This document shows positions 1 through 11,600 of a stretch of 64,000 nt of DNA, in pieces. Below the pieces are notes generated by a model. That model saw nothing but the letters and a program-made list of their open reading frames with translations. It searched no databases and had not been told where the DNA came from. The number at the start of each line of letters is the position of its first letter. The stretch's first letter is position 1. Made by a program: the position numbers and the translations under genes. This stretch comes from Diospyros lotus (lineage: Eukaryota > Streptophyta > Magnoliopsida > Ericales > Ebenaceae): the NCBI RefSeq assembly GCF_014633365.1, contig NC_068349.1, positions 14,956,753 to 15,020,752 on the forward strand, read 5' to 3'.

Positions 1-169
1 CATCCTCTTACATCTGGTTCCTTTTATAGGCCGCCTCTTTGGTTGTAACTTCCTAATCGAAAAAGTACAAACTGCCTAAGCCTCAATTGCTAAGTACAAC
101 AGCTACAACAACTTTTATTTATTAGCACCAATTACAATTATACCCTTAGTACCCCCTAGGGTCGTGACA
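1..169 (-). repeat. 3' LTR of the Ty3 element (partial)
   Basis: It matches 7020-7186 closely, including the end TGTCA/TGACA. The rest of this LTR lies outside the window. Confidence 0.9.
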
Positions 170-185
170 TTTTTTCCCTTCCCTT
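170..185 (-). promoter_or_regulatory. Polypurine tract of the Ty3 element
   Basis: AAGGGAAGGGAAAAAA on the minus strand directly precedes the 3' LTR, the expected place for plus-strand priming. Confidence 0.85.
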
Positions 186-221
186 GAAAACTTTCTTGTC
201 CCCAAGAAAGGACAGAAGATG

Positions 222-607
222 AGCAGCTCATGAAAATTGTTTTAGTAAGTTTGGTAGATATTCCCAAGTGGTGTTATTTGGGTGTAAGCGACTCCATTGA
301 CCAAAACTTGTGCAAGCGGAATAGTATCCTTCTATGCGACCCTCCTGTCCACAATGGCCTGAGGTTCCATTACTACTTCAATGTCTTCATCCACTGAGGG
401 AAAGCCTGGGCTAATAGTTGCCCTCGGTTCCATTGCTTTCTTAAGCAGTGATACATGGAACATTGGGTGAGTTGGTACTCCATCTAGTAGCTGCAATTTG
501 TAGGCCACCTTGCCTACTTTCGCAATTATAGGAAATGGCCCGAAGTACTTAAGGCTTAGTTTTGATGATGGGGTAGCTGAGAAAGAGTGTTGTAGGAACC
601 TCTTCAC
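222..607 (-). pseudogene. Ty3 integrase C-terminus with chromodomain-like end
   Basis: It includes LSLKYFGPFPIIAKVG and FHVSLLKK, typical of the integrase C-terminal module of Ty3 elements. A frameshift near 275 is needed to enter a tail containing NNTTWEYLPNLLKQF, which resembles a chromodomain end. Confidence 0.8.
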
Positions 608-1500
608 CTTGAGATAGACTTTGTCCCCTTCACTAAAAACTCGTCACTTTTCTTTTTGTTCGCCACTTGTTTCATTCTGTTCTGGGCCATAGTGAGCTCT
701 TTCTTTAACAATTGTAGCACCTTTTGGCGTTGTCGCAAGTAGTCTTCCACTGCAGCCACTGTTGTGAGGGCACTTATCAAAGCCGACAAGAGGGGTGCTT
801 TGTACCTGAATAATGCCTCAAATGGGGCCCTTTTTATGGCATTGTGGTAGCTTGAATTGTACCACCATTGTGCTAACAATAGCCACCTATTCCAACTCTT
901 AGGATTGGCAAAACACATACATCATAGGTAAGCCTCTAGGCATTGATTAACTCTTTCAGTTTGCCCATTAGTCTCAAGGTGGTATGCTGTGGACATGTGC
1001 AACCTGACCCCCACACTTTTGAACAATTCTTACCAGAAATTACTTGTAAAAATCTTGTCCCTATCAGATACTATTTGATTTCGGGACCCCATGAATCCTT
1101 AATACTGAGTCCAAGAACAGTCTGACAATTTCCTGAGTTATGTACAGATGAGTAAGGCTTATAAAATGTGCGAATTTTGTCAACCTGTCCACAATCACCA
1201 TAATCACATCTCTACCTTCTGACTTAGGAAGCCCTTCTATGAAATCCATCAATATTCCTTTCCAAGCTTACTCGGGGATAGCAAGGGGTTGTAGTAAACC
1301 AGGGAGTGCCACGTGATCATGCTTGCAACCCTGACAAGTGGGACAAGCCAGCACAAAATCTACCACTTCCTTTTTGAGACCTAGCTAAAAGAAAAGCTGC
1401 CTTACTTGGTAGTAGGTGGCCTTAATTCTTGAATGTCCCCCTAAAGGAGAGTCATGAAGTGATTGCAAGATTTGTTCCTTAGCAGCCTGTCATTTCCCAC
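604..1500 (-). pseudogene. Ty3 integrase core and zinc-binding region
   Basis: The core appears as DFIEGLPKSEGRDVIMVIVD and WYNSSYHNAIKRAPFEALF in two fragments (1064-1252 and 604-918). A zinc-finger half (CPTCQGC) lies near 1330. Several stops and frame changes separate the pieces. Confidence 0.85.
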
Positions 1501-1680
1501 CACTATTCTTCCCCGAAATCTGATTAACTTCGATTCCCAATTGGCCTAACAACTAGCTCCCATTGTAACTCCTTAAGCCAATCAGTGTGCTCATAGCTTT
1601 CAGTTATGTCCTTCACCCGATCCGGTATGATAGCTGTAATGGCCTGACAATTACCTTCTCTTTCTCTCCTGGATAAGGCA

Positions 1681-2870
1681 TCAACCACCCTATTCTCCAT
1701 TGTCTGTATTGTATAGTGTAGTCTAAGCCCAACAATTTGGAAGCCCTCTTCCTTTGCAATTGGGTATGCAGCTTTTGCTATAGCAAAAACCTCAAGCTCT
1801 CATGATCTGTTTTTATGATGAAATGACTGCTATCCAAAATGCCTCAATTTGTCTATTGCCACTAGCACCGTTAGGAACTGTGTCATACACACTCAGCCCC
1901 AAGTGCTTTGGGGCAAAGGCTTGGCTAATATACGCCAAGGGTCTCCCCTCCTGCATGAGCACGACTCCCACCCCAACATCACATGCATCTGTCTCCACCA
2001 CAAATGTTTTTGAGAAATCAGGTAGGGCTAGGACCAGTGCTTGTGTCATGGCCTTTTTGAGTGTTAGAAAGGCTACTTCTACCTTGGTATTCCACTAGAA
2101 TTTGTCTTTCTTCAGCATCTCTATCAAGGGTTTGCTGATGATCCCATAGTGTTGAATGAACCTCCTATTATACTCGATCAGTCCAAGAAACCCTCTTAAC
2201 TCCTTAACTGTAGGAGGTCTTAGCCACTCTGTCATAGCCGATATCTTCTTTGGGTTGATACTAACCCTCTCTCTCGAAATCACATGCTGCGAATCCTCTA
2301 CTTCCTTTTTTGCAAATAGGCACTTGGACAGCTTAACAAACAATTGATTGAATTTAAGAATCTCAAAAGTTGTCTTTAGGTGGGTAAGGTGGTGTTCAAA
2401 GTTTGGACTATAGATGAGTATGTCATTGAAGAAAACTAGTATAATTTTTCTCAAGTAAGGTGCAAACAGTTGGTTCATCAAGGCTTGAAAAGTGACTGGG
2501 GCATTGGTAAGCTCAAAAGGCATGACAAGGAATTCATATAGGCTTGGCGAGTGCGGAAAGTTGTTTTAGGGGTGTCGACAGGATTCATTCTGATTTGATG
2601 GTATCCTGATCATAGGTCTAATTTAGCAAAAATGGTCGCTCCATTGAGTTCATCCATCAAGTCTTCTATGAGGGGTACAAGGAATTTGTTTTTGATAGTG
2701 AGGGTGTTAAGTTGGTGGTAATCTACACAGAATCTCTATGTGCCATCTTTTTTCTTGACAAGTAGGATAGGTGAGGCAAAAGGACTTTGGCTAGGTTGTA
2801 TAATTGAGGAGGCTAGCATTTGTTTGACTTGTTTTTCAATCTCAGTCATTTATATAGGGGAATATCGGTG
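1681..2870 (-). pseudogene. Ty3 reverse transcriptase and RNase H
   Basis: RT fingers and palm run from about 2870 to 2095 (PFELTNAPVTFQALMNQLF). The YxDD position reads FFND, so a catalytic Asp is lost. RNase H (VVETDACDVGVGVVLMQEGR, 1813-2049) follows in another frame. Stops occur at several points upstream of 2523. Confidence 0.88.
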
Positions 2871-3137
2871 GGGTCTGATGTTTACTGGTTCTGAATTTGG
2901 TTTGAGATGAATGGAATGGTCTAAGGTCCAGGTAGGAGGTAGGGATGTAAGCTCAACAAAGAGATCCTTAAATTCAATTAATAGTAATTGTAAAGCATTG
3001 GAATGTGTAACCTCCTTGAAGGGTTGTGTAAGGGTTGTCTTCTCCTTGTTGTGCCTCCCTTTTGTACACTCCTCTTCCATTTCCATAGCTTGAATGGAGA
3101 ACATTTGTGAGATCTGAACCTTCCTCTTCAATAGTTT

Positions 3138-3510
3138 CTATAACTTCTTGTCAGAAATCAACTTACACTCCCCTGTTTCGAGGCTGCCCACCAAGGTCAA
3201 TTTCTTGCCATCAATGTCCACTATAACTTCCAATTTGTTAAAATCAAATGTCAGGGGGCTAACCGTCCTCATCCAATCAACCCCCAAGATTATATCACAT
3301 CCTCCTAGCTCCAACACCCTCAAATCCATTATGAATTCTTACCCTTACATCACCCACTTAAAATCATCACTTATAGTGGCTATACATTATATTCCCATTC
3401 GCCACTATTACTGATAACAGTGTAGTGGTTGTCATCTTACACTTCAGCTCATTGGCAATGGCTTCATTCAAGAAACTATGAGTGTTGTCACTATCTATTA
3501 GAACCATTAG
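3138..3510 (-). pseudogene. Ty3 aspartic protease
   Basis: The downstream part reads ELGGCDIILGVDWMR. The active-site triad, normally DSG, reads DSDNTHSFL near 3480, so the Gly has been replaced. A frame break separates the two halves. Confidence 0.8.
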
Positions 3511-3563
3511 CCTCTTCCTCCCTGAGTGTCCTTTCACCTTAATAATCTTTCCAATAAGCCCCC

Positions 3564-3857
3564 TTATAAAGCATGGAAGGAAATTTCTCCTCCTTCATCT
3601 TCCAGTTCTACTTCTTCTGTGTTTTTGGCTTCTTCCCCCATGAATTCTTCGTCCTCTCCTTCCTTCTCTTCATCCACACCTTCCATTTTCAGCAATTGCC
3701 TCTTACCTTGGTGGCCCAGACTACAACGGTCACCACACTTATAACATAGCCCTAATTGCCTTATTTGTTCTATTGCCGTGCCCTTGGCCAAAGTAGTGCC
3801 CGCCTTAGGAGGTCCCATGATTACCCCTACAATTGTCCCCTTTGAATTTCCTCCCAA
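3564..3857 (-). pseudogene. Ty3 gag nucleocapsid end (zinc knuckle)
   Basis: GLCYKCGDRCSLGHQGK is a CCHC-like knuckle followed by an acidic Glu/Asp-rich linker. This is the 3' half of gag; the 5' half lies beyond the hAT insertion at 5979-6611. Confidence 0.75.
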
Positions 3858-3922
3858 TGTCTAGTTAGAATTGTAATTTGTTTTAGGCCACACCTTGTTT
3901 TTCTAAAAGATAGCCTCTAAGG

Positions 3923-5939
3923 TAGGGGTGTGCATAAAATTAGTTTAACCAATTTAACCGGTTCGGTTATCCATTAATCTCGGTTCGGTTTCGATTACTA
4001 TTTCTCCAAAATTTCGGGTAATCGGTTCAATTTGGTTATTTGGGCAAAACGAACCACAAACCAAACTGACCCGCAAACCCAAACCTAACCCAAGTTCTGT
4101 CCATTTTCATTGCTTTCTTCTTCAGATCTTCTTGCGCAGCACACCCAAACCCGATCGCTCAAGCAAAGATCGTCTCACCCCCCCCACCCATCGTCAACCT
4201 TCACCTCGCCGTGGGAGCCGAACGCCTTCGTCGTCGATTTCTCCCCCACCCAACACCCAGCCCCCTTGCACCCAATAGCCCGAGAGTCACCCCCTCTACC
4301 CGTCGAATCGAAGCATCGAACCCCAGGTCACCCGTCACTGGTTGACCCTCACCTTGTTGTCGCCGTCAGAGCTGAACGCCTTCGTAGTCGGCTTCTCCCC
4401 CACCCCCGAGACCCAGCCCCCCCCACTCGTCGTCGAAGCATCGACCCTAGCCCTAGGTCACTGGCTAACCCTCACCTTGCCATCGCCGTTAAACCCAAAC
4501 ACCTTCACCGTCGGCTTCTCCCCCACCCAACACCAAGCCCCCCTGCACCTGATAACCCGAGACCCAGCCCACCCCCCCACCCCGTCGAACGCAATAGCAA
4601 ACCCTAAGCCATTTCACCCTCCCCACCTTACCGTCAATGATCTGGTTGAAGATCTCGTGCATTTATAAGTATACCGATTTTTACCATCTAGTTTATGTTT
4701 TCAAATATCTAACTGTTTATGCTTTCAAATATCTAATTGTTTATGTTCTTTTGCATTTTGGTCTGAATTACTGGTTTGGATTCTTGCTTGGCACTATATC
4801 TTTTATGTTTGTATTGCTTTAACTATGAATGAATGCATATTGATATTGTGCTGAAGCCTGAATCGTGTTGTTATCATTTGATTCATTTCTATCATTTTTA
4901 TAATGAATTGTGATGTGATGTTAGTGTTATTGTTTAATGGTAAGAACAAAATAGAAGCATGAATGAATTGTGCTGTGTTGTTATCATTTTGAGCCATTTC
5001 TAGATTGTGTTGTGCTGTTATTGTTTTGCTTTCTGTTGTTAGCCTTCATTATTCTGCTATGTTGATTGTGTTTTGGGATAACTATCTATTGATATATGTT
5101 GCTGTCAGAGATCATAAACATGGTGATGCTTTTGTTGGTGTTATCTTTATTTGGTGGAATTTCCGTTCATGAATTGGATTTAATTCTGGATTATCTCATT
5201 GGTTTTCTGCTTTTACTTTTCACTGAAGTTACATGTTAATGTATTGCAAATGCAATTGATTACGGAAAACAAGGATCCCTAATCTAACCACAATCTGCCC
5301 CTGGGGGCAAAGAAAGGTGATTTTGTTCACCTTGGTAAGATATCCAATGTTGGGATATCCGTGTATTGAATGTTGAATTGATCACAAAATTAATGGGGAA
5401 GTTGGAGCTATAAGATATCAATTAATTTGTTTCAATTACTAATCTAACTTTGAGCAATTAAGTTTTCCTTCGTGTATGCTCTGGAAAAGGAATTTGAATT
5501 TGGTTTCTTGTGTAGTAGGAAGTCAGTAATCCACTCTGTAATTGTCTCTCTATGAGTCAGAATTTTTCATCCCATGTTTTCTGTTTTGTTGGTTTTCAGT
5601 GTTTGCTGATGATAGGGGGTTAGGAATCAAGATGAATTTGGAATTGACTCTGGTGGTAAATTAAATTAATATATCAGGATGTCTCAAGGGATTGAATCAA
5701 GATTTATTTGGTTCGGTTTTTAGGCTGTTTTTCGGTTCGGTTTTTTGTTCGGTTAGTTTAAAGTCCAAATCGGTTAATTCGGTTCGGTTTTTGGGCTGTT
5801 TTTTCCGTTCAGTTAGTTCAAAGTCCAAATCAGTTAATTCGGTTTCGGTTATTTCGGTTAGTGTATCAAGTTGGTTCGGTTCGGTTATATCCATAAGTGC
5901 GGTTCGGTCGGTTCGGTTATAACTAGATGCACACCCCTA
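3923..5939. mobile_element. Non-autonomous hAT element inside Ty3 gag
   Basis: The ends are TAGGGGTGTGCAT and ATGCACACCCCTA, an inverted pair. The flanks are an 8 bp target duplication with one mismatch (CTCTAAGG at 3915-3922, CTCTAAGA at 5940-5947). Subterminal GGTTCGGTT motifs are repeated many times at both ends. No transposase is seen. The interior has a C-rich repeat block (4110-4670) and AT-rich sequence. The 8 bp TSD supports hAT. Confidence 0.85.
4220..4620 (+). repeat. C-rich internal triplication in the hAT element
   Basis: Three diverged copies of a block starting (G/A)AACGCCTTC begin near 4220, 4374 and 4498 (spacing 154 and 124 bp). They create Pro/His-rich open frames at 4110-4607 and 4342-4668 that match no protein I recognise; the openness is probably a by-product of C-rich repeats. 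Confidence 0.7.
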
Positions 5940-5978
5940 CTCTAAGATAAGCTCCTATAATTGAGTTTTTTTAGCTGC

Positions 5979-6611
5979 CTACCTCACCGAAATTGGCATC
6001 ATCATTTTCACCATAGATCTAAGCTCATCCTTAAGGCCACTAATAAAATTTGATACAAAGTACTGCTCAGTTAAAGTTGGTTGTGCATTCCACATTAAGG
6101 CTCTCAACTCTTCAAATCTATCTTGATAATCGATTACTGTCCCTACCTGCTTAAGCATTTTAAATTCCTCAATTGCATAGACATGTTTCTTTCTCCAAAT
6201 CTTTCGCATGACTCCTCAGCGAAATCATCCCATCCTGCTTCCACCTCCTTAGCTTTTATCCAACCTTGGTACCATGAATTGGCCGTATCATTGAGATAGG
6301 TCACTACCAAATTCACTCTCCACCACATTATAAAATTGGAATAACCTCTCACATTGACAGATCCACCACCTAGGTTTGGATCCGTCAAACTAAGGTACCT
6401 CCAAATGAGGCATCAGTGCATGATTAGGAGCATGGGGAGTTAGTCCTCTTACCTGCACCCTTGGATCTTCTTCCGTCAGTTCATTCGTCTCCACCATTCC
6501 CATAGGCCTCAACAAAATTTTGTGGTTGGAATCACTTGGATCTACGACTGATTGGGGGGAAAATTCAAGTGGCAACCTGAATTGAGGTAGGGAGGATAGC
6601 ATATTGAACAT
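5979..6611 (-). pseudogene. Ty3 gag capsid region
   Basis: It contains DTANSWYQGWIKAKEVEAGW and QDRFEELRALMWNAQPTLTE, typical of the retrotransposon gag core. Three overlapping frames show frameshifts near 6150-6200 and 6390. Confidence 0.8.
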
Positions 6612-6863
6612 GCTATTGATCCTCTACCCATACTATTCTATATTCTCCCAGTGTTTCTCCAATTCCCGCTGCATACCTTCCTTGGATACCGCCAAGTCCT
6701 CTCTACCCTGAGTCATGGCCTCATGTGTTTGATTCATCCCAAACTCCAACGCTTCCATCCTCGTCTCCAACTGCTTCAAACGAGTTCCTTCCACCATTGC
6801 TCCGTCACCAATTTGTCGTTCCAGGTTCTTCAGTTAGATTACCATCTTCACATCGCCTAGCAT

Positions 6864-6878
6864 TATCGGCTCTGAGAA
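6864..6878 (-). promoter_or_regulatory. Ty3 primer binding site (degenerate)
   Basis: The bases just inside the 5' LTR include TCAGAGCC, eight bases shared with the initiator-Met tRNA site TGGTATCAGAGCC. The first bases have diverged. Confidence 0.5.
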
Positions 6879-7186
6879 TGATAAGTCTCAGATCTAAGAC
6901 TTAGTGTAATTCCGGAATATATAGTAACAGTAAGAGAAGTTTGAATAGGGAGAGAATTTGAAAGGAGGGAGAATTAAGAGAGAGAAAAGAGAGGGAAAGA
7001 GTTAGTGTATTATCTCACACAATTCCCATCCTCTTACAGCTAGTTCCTTTTATAGGCGCCTCTTTGGTTGTAACTTCCTAACATAAAGAGTACAAGCTAC
7101 CTAAGCCTCAACTGCTAAGTACAACAACTTTTATTTACTAGCACCAATTACAATTATACCCCTGGTACCCCCTTAGGGTCATGACA
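6879..7186 (-). repeat. 5' LTR of the Ty3 element
   Basis: About 308 bp with TG...CA ends. Its outer part matches bases 1-169. Confidence 0.88.
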
Positions 7187-7250
7187 CCCTTCTCATGCTC
7201 CGCTTCGGACAAGCTCGTCCCCAAGAATACAAAAACTCCAAAAAGGAGGC
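7187..7250 (-). mobile_element. 3' end of a second gypsy-type element abutting the LTR
   Basis: Read on the minus strand this ends CTTGGGGACGAG...GAAGGG before TGTCA, like the element's own 3' end (CTTGGGGACAAG...). The LTR at 6879-7186 may therefore be shared by two tandem elements. Confidence 0.5.
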
Positions 7251-8332
7251 CAACAACACCAATTAATAGGATGCTCTAACGCATTCTTTGGAAATTATCT
7301 CAGTGAAAATTGCTTGCCACTTTGATAGACATAGGAGCTACTCATTTACTAGTTTGAAAATCTACACTACACTTCATTTGGTAAAGCCTGTTTTCAAAGC
7401 TGCTTCACGTGTTCAATTTCCAAAAGAGGCCCAAAACTTGATTAATTTGTTTGTAATTATTCCGATCCCACAATATATTAATTCATCCCATATCTTCTCT
7501 CATATTCTCCTAATAAAAACATGAACTATTATAATAAAAGGGAATAGAAGATCAAAAAAATTATTTAGCATCCGAATATAGTTTCTTACCAAACTAGCAT
7601 CGCATGTTATCTGAAGTTGAGCTGAGCAAGATCTGCTGGTTCAACAAGCGGGTCTAGGCTGAGGAGAAACCTGCTGATTGAACCAAGAGATCTCTCTTTA
7701 GCCTAGATCCCTTGGTTGAAACAGAGGATCTTAGCCAGCACTAGGCAATTTTTTTGCCAAGTGTTAGGAAGTATAGAATAGTGGTCAGCCAAAGACCCAC
7801 GAGTTGAATCAATGGAAGTTTATCGGCCTACATACCATGCTAGTTTGATTAAAATAAAAACTATATTCAAAGCTAAATCAATAATTAAAAATAATATTAT
7901 TAATTTAAACAATAGAATTAAAGGTATCTACAAATGAGAAAAAGAAATAGATTATTATTAAGAAATAATATAGGAGAAATATGAGATGAAATAAGTTCAC
8001 ATGTATAGTGGTGACAACCTTCTAGTTAATTAATCATATCAAGCGTGGTAGAGTGTATGCTTACAGTTCAAGCCTAATTTTCATTATGAGGAAATTTACG
8101 AAGGTGATTACATACCCATCCACTCACCAAATCTCCCATTTCTTAATCATTTTGCAGATATCCCTTTTTATTCTCCATTTCCAACTCTACAATGTACTTT
8201 TAACTCTCATCCTACAATAGAAAACTGGTTCTAGTACAACTTAAAACAATTATTGAGAAATGAAACAAAGAAATCGACTGTCATGAGCCAAGCATAATGG
8301 TTAATTGCTTTCATATATCTAAGAGGAGAAGA
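7250..8332. other. Intron or 3' flank of the SPX-MFS gene, no gene seen
   Basis: AT-rich unique-looking DNA. I searched the minus strand for the missing last exon of the transporter and found nothing. The plus-strand open frame near 7288-7524 has no recognisable features. Confidence 0.5.
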
Positions 8333-8442
8333 TCAAAAAGGCTTTCCCTTTTTGTTTAATTTGGCAAGAGTAATCTCCTCTTCAGGGGAGTTCCTTCTCC
8401 CAATTGTACTCTTGCCTCTTTCTTCACATAATAATTCAATAC
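8333..8442 (-). other. Cryptic in-frame tail after exon 9
   Basis: An AG acceptor before 8442 would keep the frame from exon 9 and add about 36 charged residues (including RRNSPEEEITLAKLNKKGKPF is too long to quote in full; core SPEEEITLAKLNKKGKPF) before a TGA at 8335-8333. It does not resemble the family's last exon. The implied intron is only 49 nt, below the usual plant minimum, so I treat it as unlikely to be the true terminus. Confidence 0.2.
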
Positions 8443-8491
8443 CTATACAATAAAGCAAGAAACAGAGCAAGTCAATTATACACAAACTTAC

Positions 8492-8625
8492 CCTCCAGGA
8501 CTTCAGCAGACACAAACAGTATGAGGCCTGAACAGACATATTGTGGCACAGAATATGGAATTATTATATGGAAGCTCAGGATTATGCCCACGCAAACGCA
8601 TAACTCGGACACTAATAAAAGTTGT
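8492..8625 (-). CDS. SPX-MFS exon 9 (last exon found)
   Basis: It encodes [18 protein letters not shown], then [20 protein letters not shown], ending with the first base of a Gly codon at a good GTAAGT donor. In the family the next exon (about 80 codons) supplies the final membrane segments. I found no match to it on the minus strand between 8,491 and 1. Confidence 0.92.
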
Positions 8626-11600
8626 CTGTAACCAGGAAAAAAGAAAGTAAAGGAATCAGCAGATCATGATAGAATAGAAAACAAATTCAAGGAGCAAACT
8701 TTGCCATTATAATAAATTTGCAACAAATAATGGACAAAACAACTTCTCTTATTGTGTATGGGCAATATAATAAAATTTTATTCAATAGTCATGTTTGAGA
8801 AAAAGATATAAGACACTAATGCTTCCCAAGGGGCTCAAGACAAGAAATATCTAATGTGTACCTATATATATACACACAAACAAGCACGGCTAATTGCAAT
8901 TTATGTTATATTGTGCACATGAGTTGAATTATCAGTCCCAAGAGCAAATGCAGTGCCATATTCAAGATCCATATATGCTCAGATATAGAAACAACGTCTA
9001 TGGCAATCAGTGACGATCTTGAGAAACAGGGAAACCAGTATGAGATACTTAAAAACAAGAATGCTTATCATATGTCTCTGCCATACTGCTCCTGCCACCG
9101 GGGAGAGGTGGGGGTATGAAGATATAATTTTCACAAGTAAAGATCAACTTCACTTCTTGTTCAGGAAAATGTCAGTGTACCATGGACAAACAGGACAACA
9201 CAAAATGATTCTTGAGTAAATTTAAAAAAAAAAAAGAAGCAAATAATTCAATGAGCAAGAAACTAAAATCCAGTGGTCTCTCTGCCCAGCAACCAGTGGA
9301 AGCTTGACAAAAACTGGTTTTTCAAAATTTTTCTTTTCTTGGTCTTGTGTTTCAGATTAAATCAAGAATAGAAGGGGGGGGAATTTATTACTTCCAGAGA
9401 GTCTCACAGGACTACTAGAGGTGGAACCATCAATTCTAAACTTACTATAAAAAATAAAAAGGAACAGAACTAAACCAAACTACATATAGATTTTTTCTGG
9501 CAATATTTATTTTTCAGAATTGGATTAAATGAGTCCACCACTCCTATGGAAGAAAAGGCCTTCCAATCGGATTAATTTGTCTTATCAATAAGCCCAGCCT
9601 TTTGTCAAACTTGATTATTGGCTCATATTATTAATACTCTTTATTCAATTGTCAAACACCCATTGTTTATACGTCCAGTTTGGTTTTTCATCACACCACT
9701 CTATCAGATTAAAATTTTCAAGAAGATCCCAGAAAAGAAAATAACAGAATAACGCCATCTCTGGAATCTCCAAACCTCCCGATTGCAACACCACAGGGTC
9801 TTTTCATGGACAGTTCCCATTAGGACAAGAGTTGAAATATATAGTTGAATTTTTATGAGACTAAACTTCTACAGGTATTATTTCAAATAAAAACATGGTA
9901 TATAGTCAATAATCGAAAAAAGAACTCAAGCCTTAGAAGCATTTTGGTCAACAATGACGGAATTTGAGAATGAATATGGAATCTTCATATCCTAAATGAA
10001 TTTAAAATATGATTCAATTCCTTTCCCTTTCTAGGATATTAGGATGATTGCTAATAAATTCTTTATTCAAATCATAGATTCAACTCAGTATAATCACTAC
10101 AGCACAGACTAGAAGCACATATCCAAAATTACCTGTCTTCAAACATGTTGCTGATGTAGCTTCCAACAATGATGTTCACTGGAAGAACTGTTAGGCCTAG
10201 ACATGCAAGAAAAATTGCCACTGCACTAGTGGACCATTTGAAGTAGTATGTAGTGACAACGCTAGATTCAGAGAGTAAAATCTCCATAGCATATTTGAGC
10301 ATGAAGTAAATCAGTAATTGAACCTGTAATCATCAAAGAACTTCTCTGAAATCCCACAAAAAAATTAATCATGTCTTGCCTCCAGAAATAATGTTAGATG
10401 CCTATTGTTCTCGAAATGCACTGAAAAATGTGCACCACAAACTAATTGCATAACCAGTTTTTTTCTAGTAATAGATGTTGAAAATAACAACTTAAATTTC
10501 CAAGCATGAAGTAAATTAATAATTTGCAGCATCTAAAATATAGTTTCCACTCCATAATGTGAAACCATTAAACTTTCTCACACCATGCAATGTGATATCT
10601 GACTGCCTGACTAAGCAATGAGTCCTCTCTATTATTTCTTTTTCCTGTTTCCATGCGTTTACTTTTCCTTCATCCGAAATAAAAATATGGATTGTTTTGC
10701 GTGAAAGAATAAATGGATTCTAACCAAGGTTATTAGTAACTGAATTGCAATTTTTGTCTCTGCCATGCAGGCATTCTGATGTCTAAGAAGCACAAACACT
10801 TCCAAGGAGGTTTCATATGGCAAGATAATTGTTGAAGAGTAAAAATGAATAATATTAAAGAAAAAGTTAACCCTCTGTAAAACCTTAAGTTTTTAGATAA
10901 GAGAGTGATTTAACAGTTCAACACAATATTAAAGTAAGCAAAAGTCCTTAGGTCACACCTCAATAATCCCAGGTGTTTGACCCAATTGTGCAGTGAAGTT
11001 TTTGAACAAGAATAAAATAAGCTGAATAATTGGGAAAACTTACACGAGTAACTGGGAAACCTTACTTGAGTAATTGGACAGTTTACTCGATTAATTTAAA
11101 AGATTACTCAAGTAAAGAAAAAGCTTACTCGAGTAATTAGAAAGGATTACTCGATTAAAAAAGAAAGCTTACTCGATTAAACATGAAGCTTAATCGATCT
11201 CATACTGAATTCACGAATGAAATATATATACAAGAATTTTTCTACAGCATCTCCTAAAAAATAGGAATAAATTTGAATTTTGCTTAGTAGACTGCCTCAT
11301 CCTTGTAAACTGCCTCATCCTTTAATCACAAAGCCTTATCACGTAGTCACTTTAATCTTTGTAGTCCTCTCTTATCTCCAAACAACCATATCACTTCATC
11401 CTTACTGTTGAAAACTCCTAACAGCCTTATCACTTAGTTCTCTGCCATGAGAGAAATAATCAGGATTTGTTTTTAATTTTTCCAACACTCTCCCTCAAGT
11501 TGATGAATAGATATCAATCATTCATAGCTTGATGACTAAGAATTCGAATCTCAGTTTGGACAATGTTTTGGTAAGAATGTCTGCTTCCTTTGTGGGGACA

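Larger units (their letters stand above)
1..7186 (-). mobile_element. Degenerate Ty3/gypsy chromovirus-like retrotransposon
   Basis: This is a plant LTR retrotransposon read on the minus strand, in the order LTR (6879-7186), gag, protease, RT, RNase H, integrase, chromodomain-like tail, polypurine tract, LTR (left edge cut by the window). Gag is split by a hAT insertion at 3923-5939. Stop codons and frameshifts occur in every domain and two catalytic motifs are altered, so it is a relic. The short LTRs (about 308 bp) and the chromodomain-like end suggest a Reina-like lineage, but that is only inference. If the last SPX-MFS exon lies to the left, this element sits in the final intron. Confidence 0.9.
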
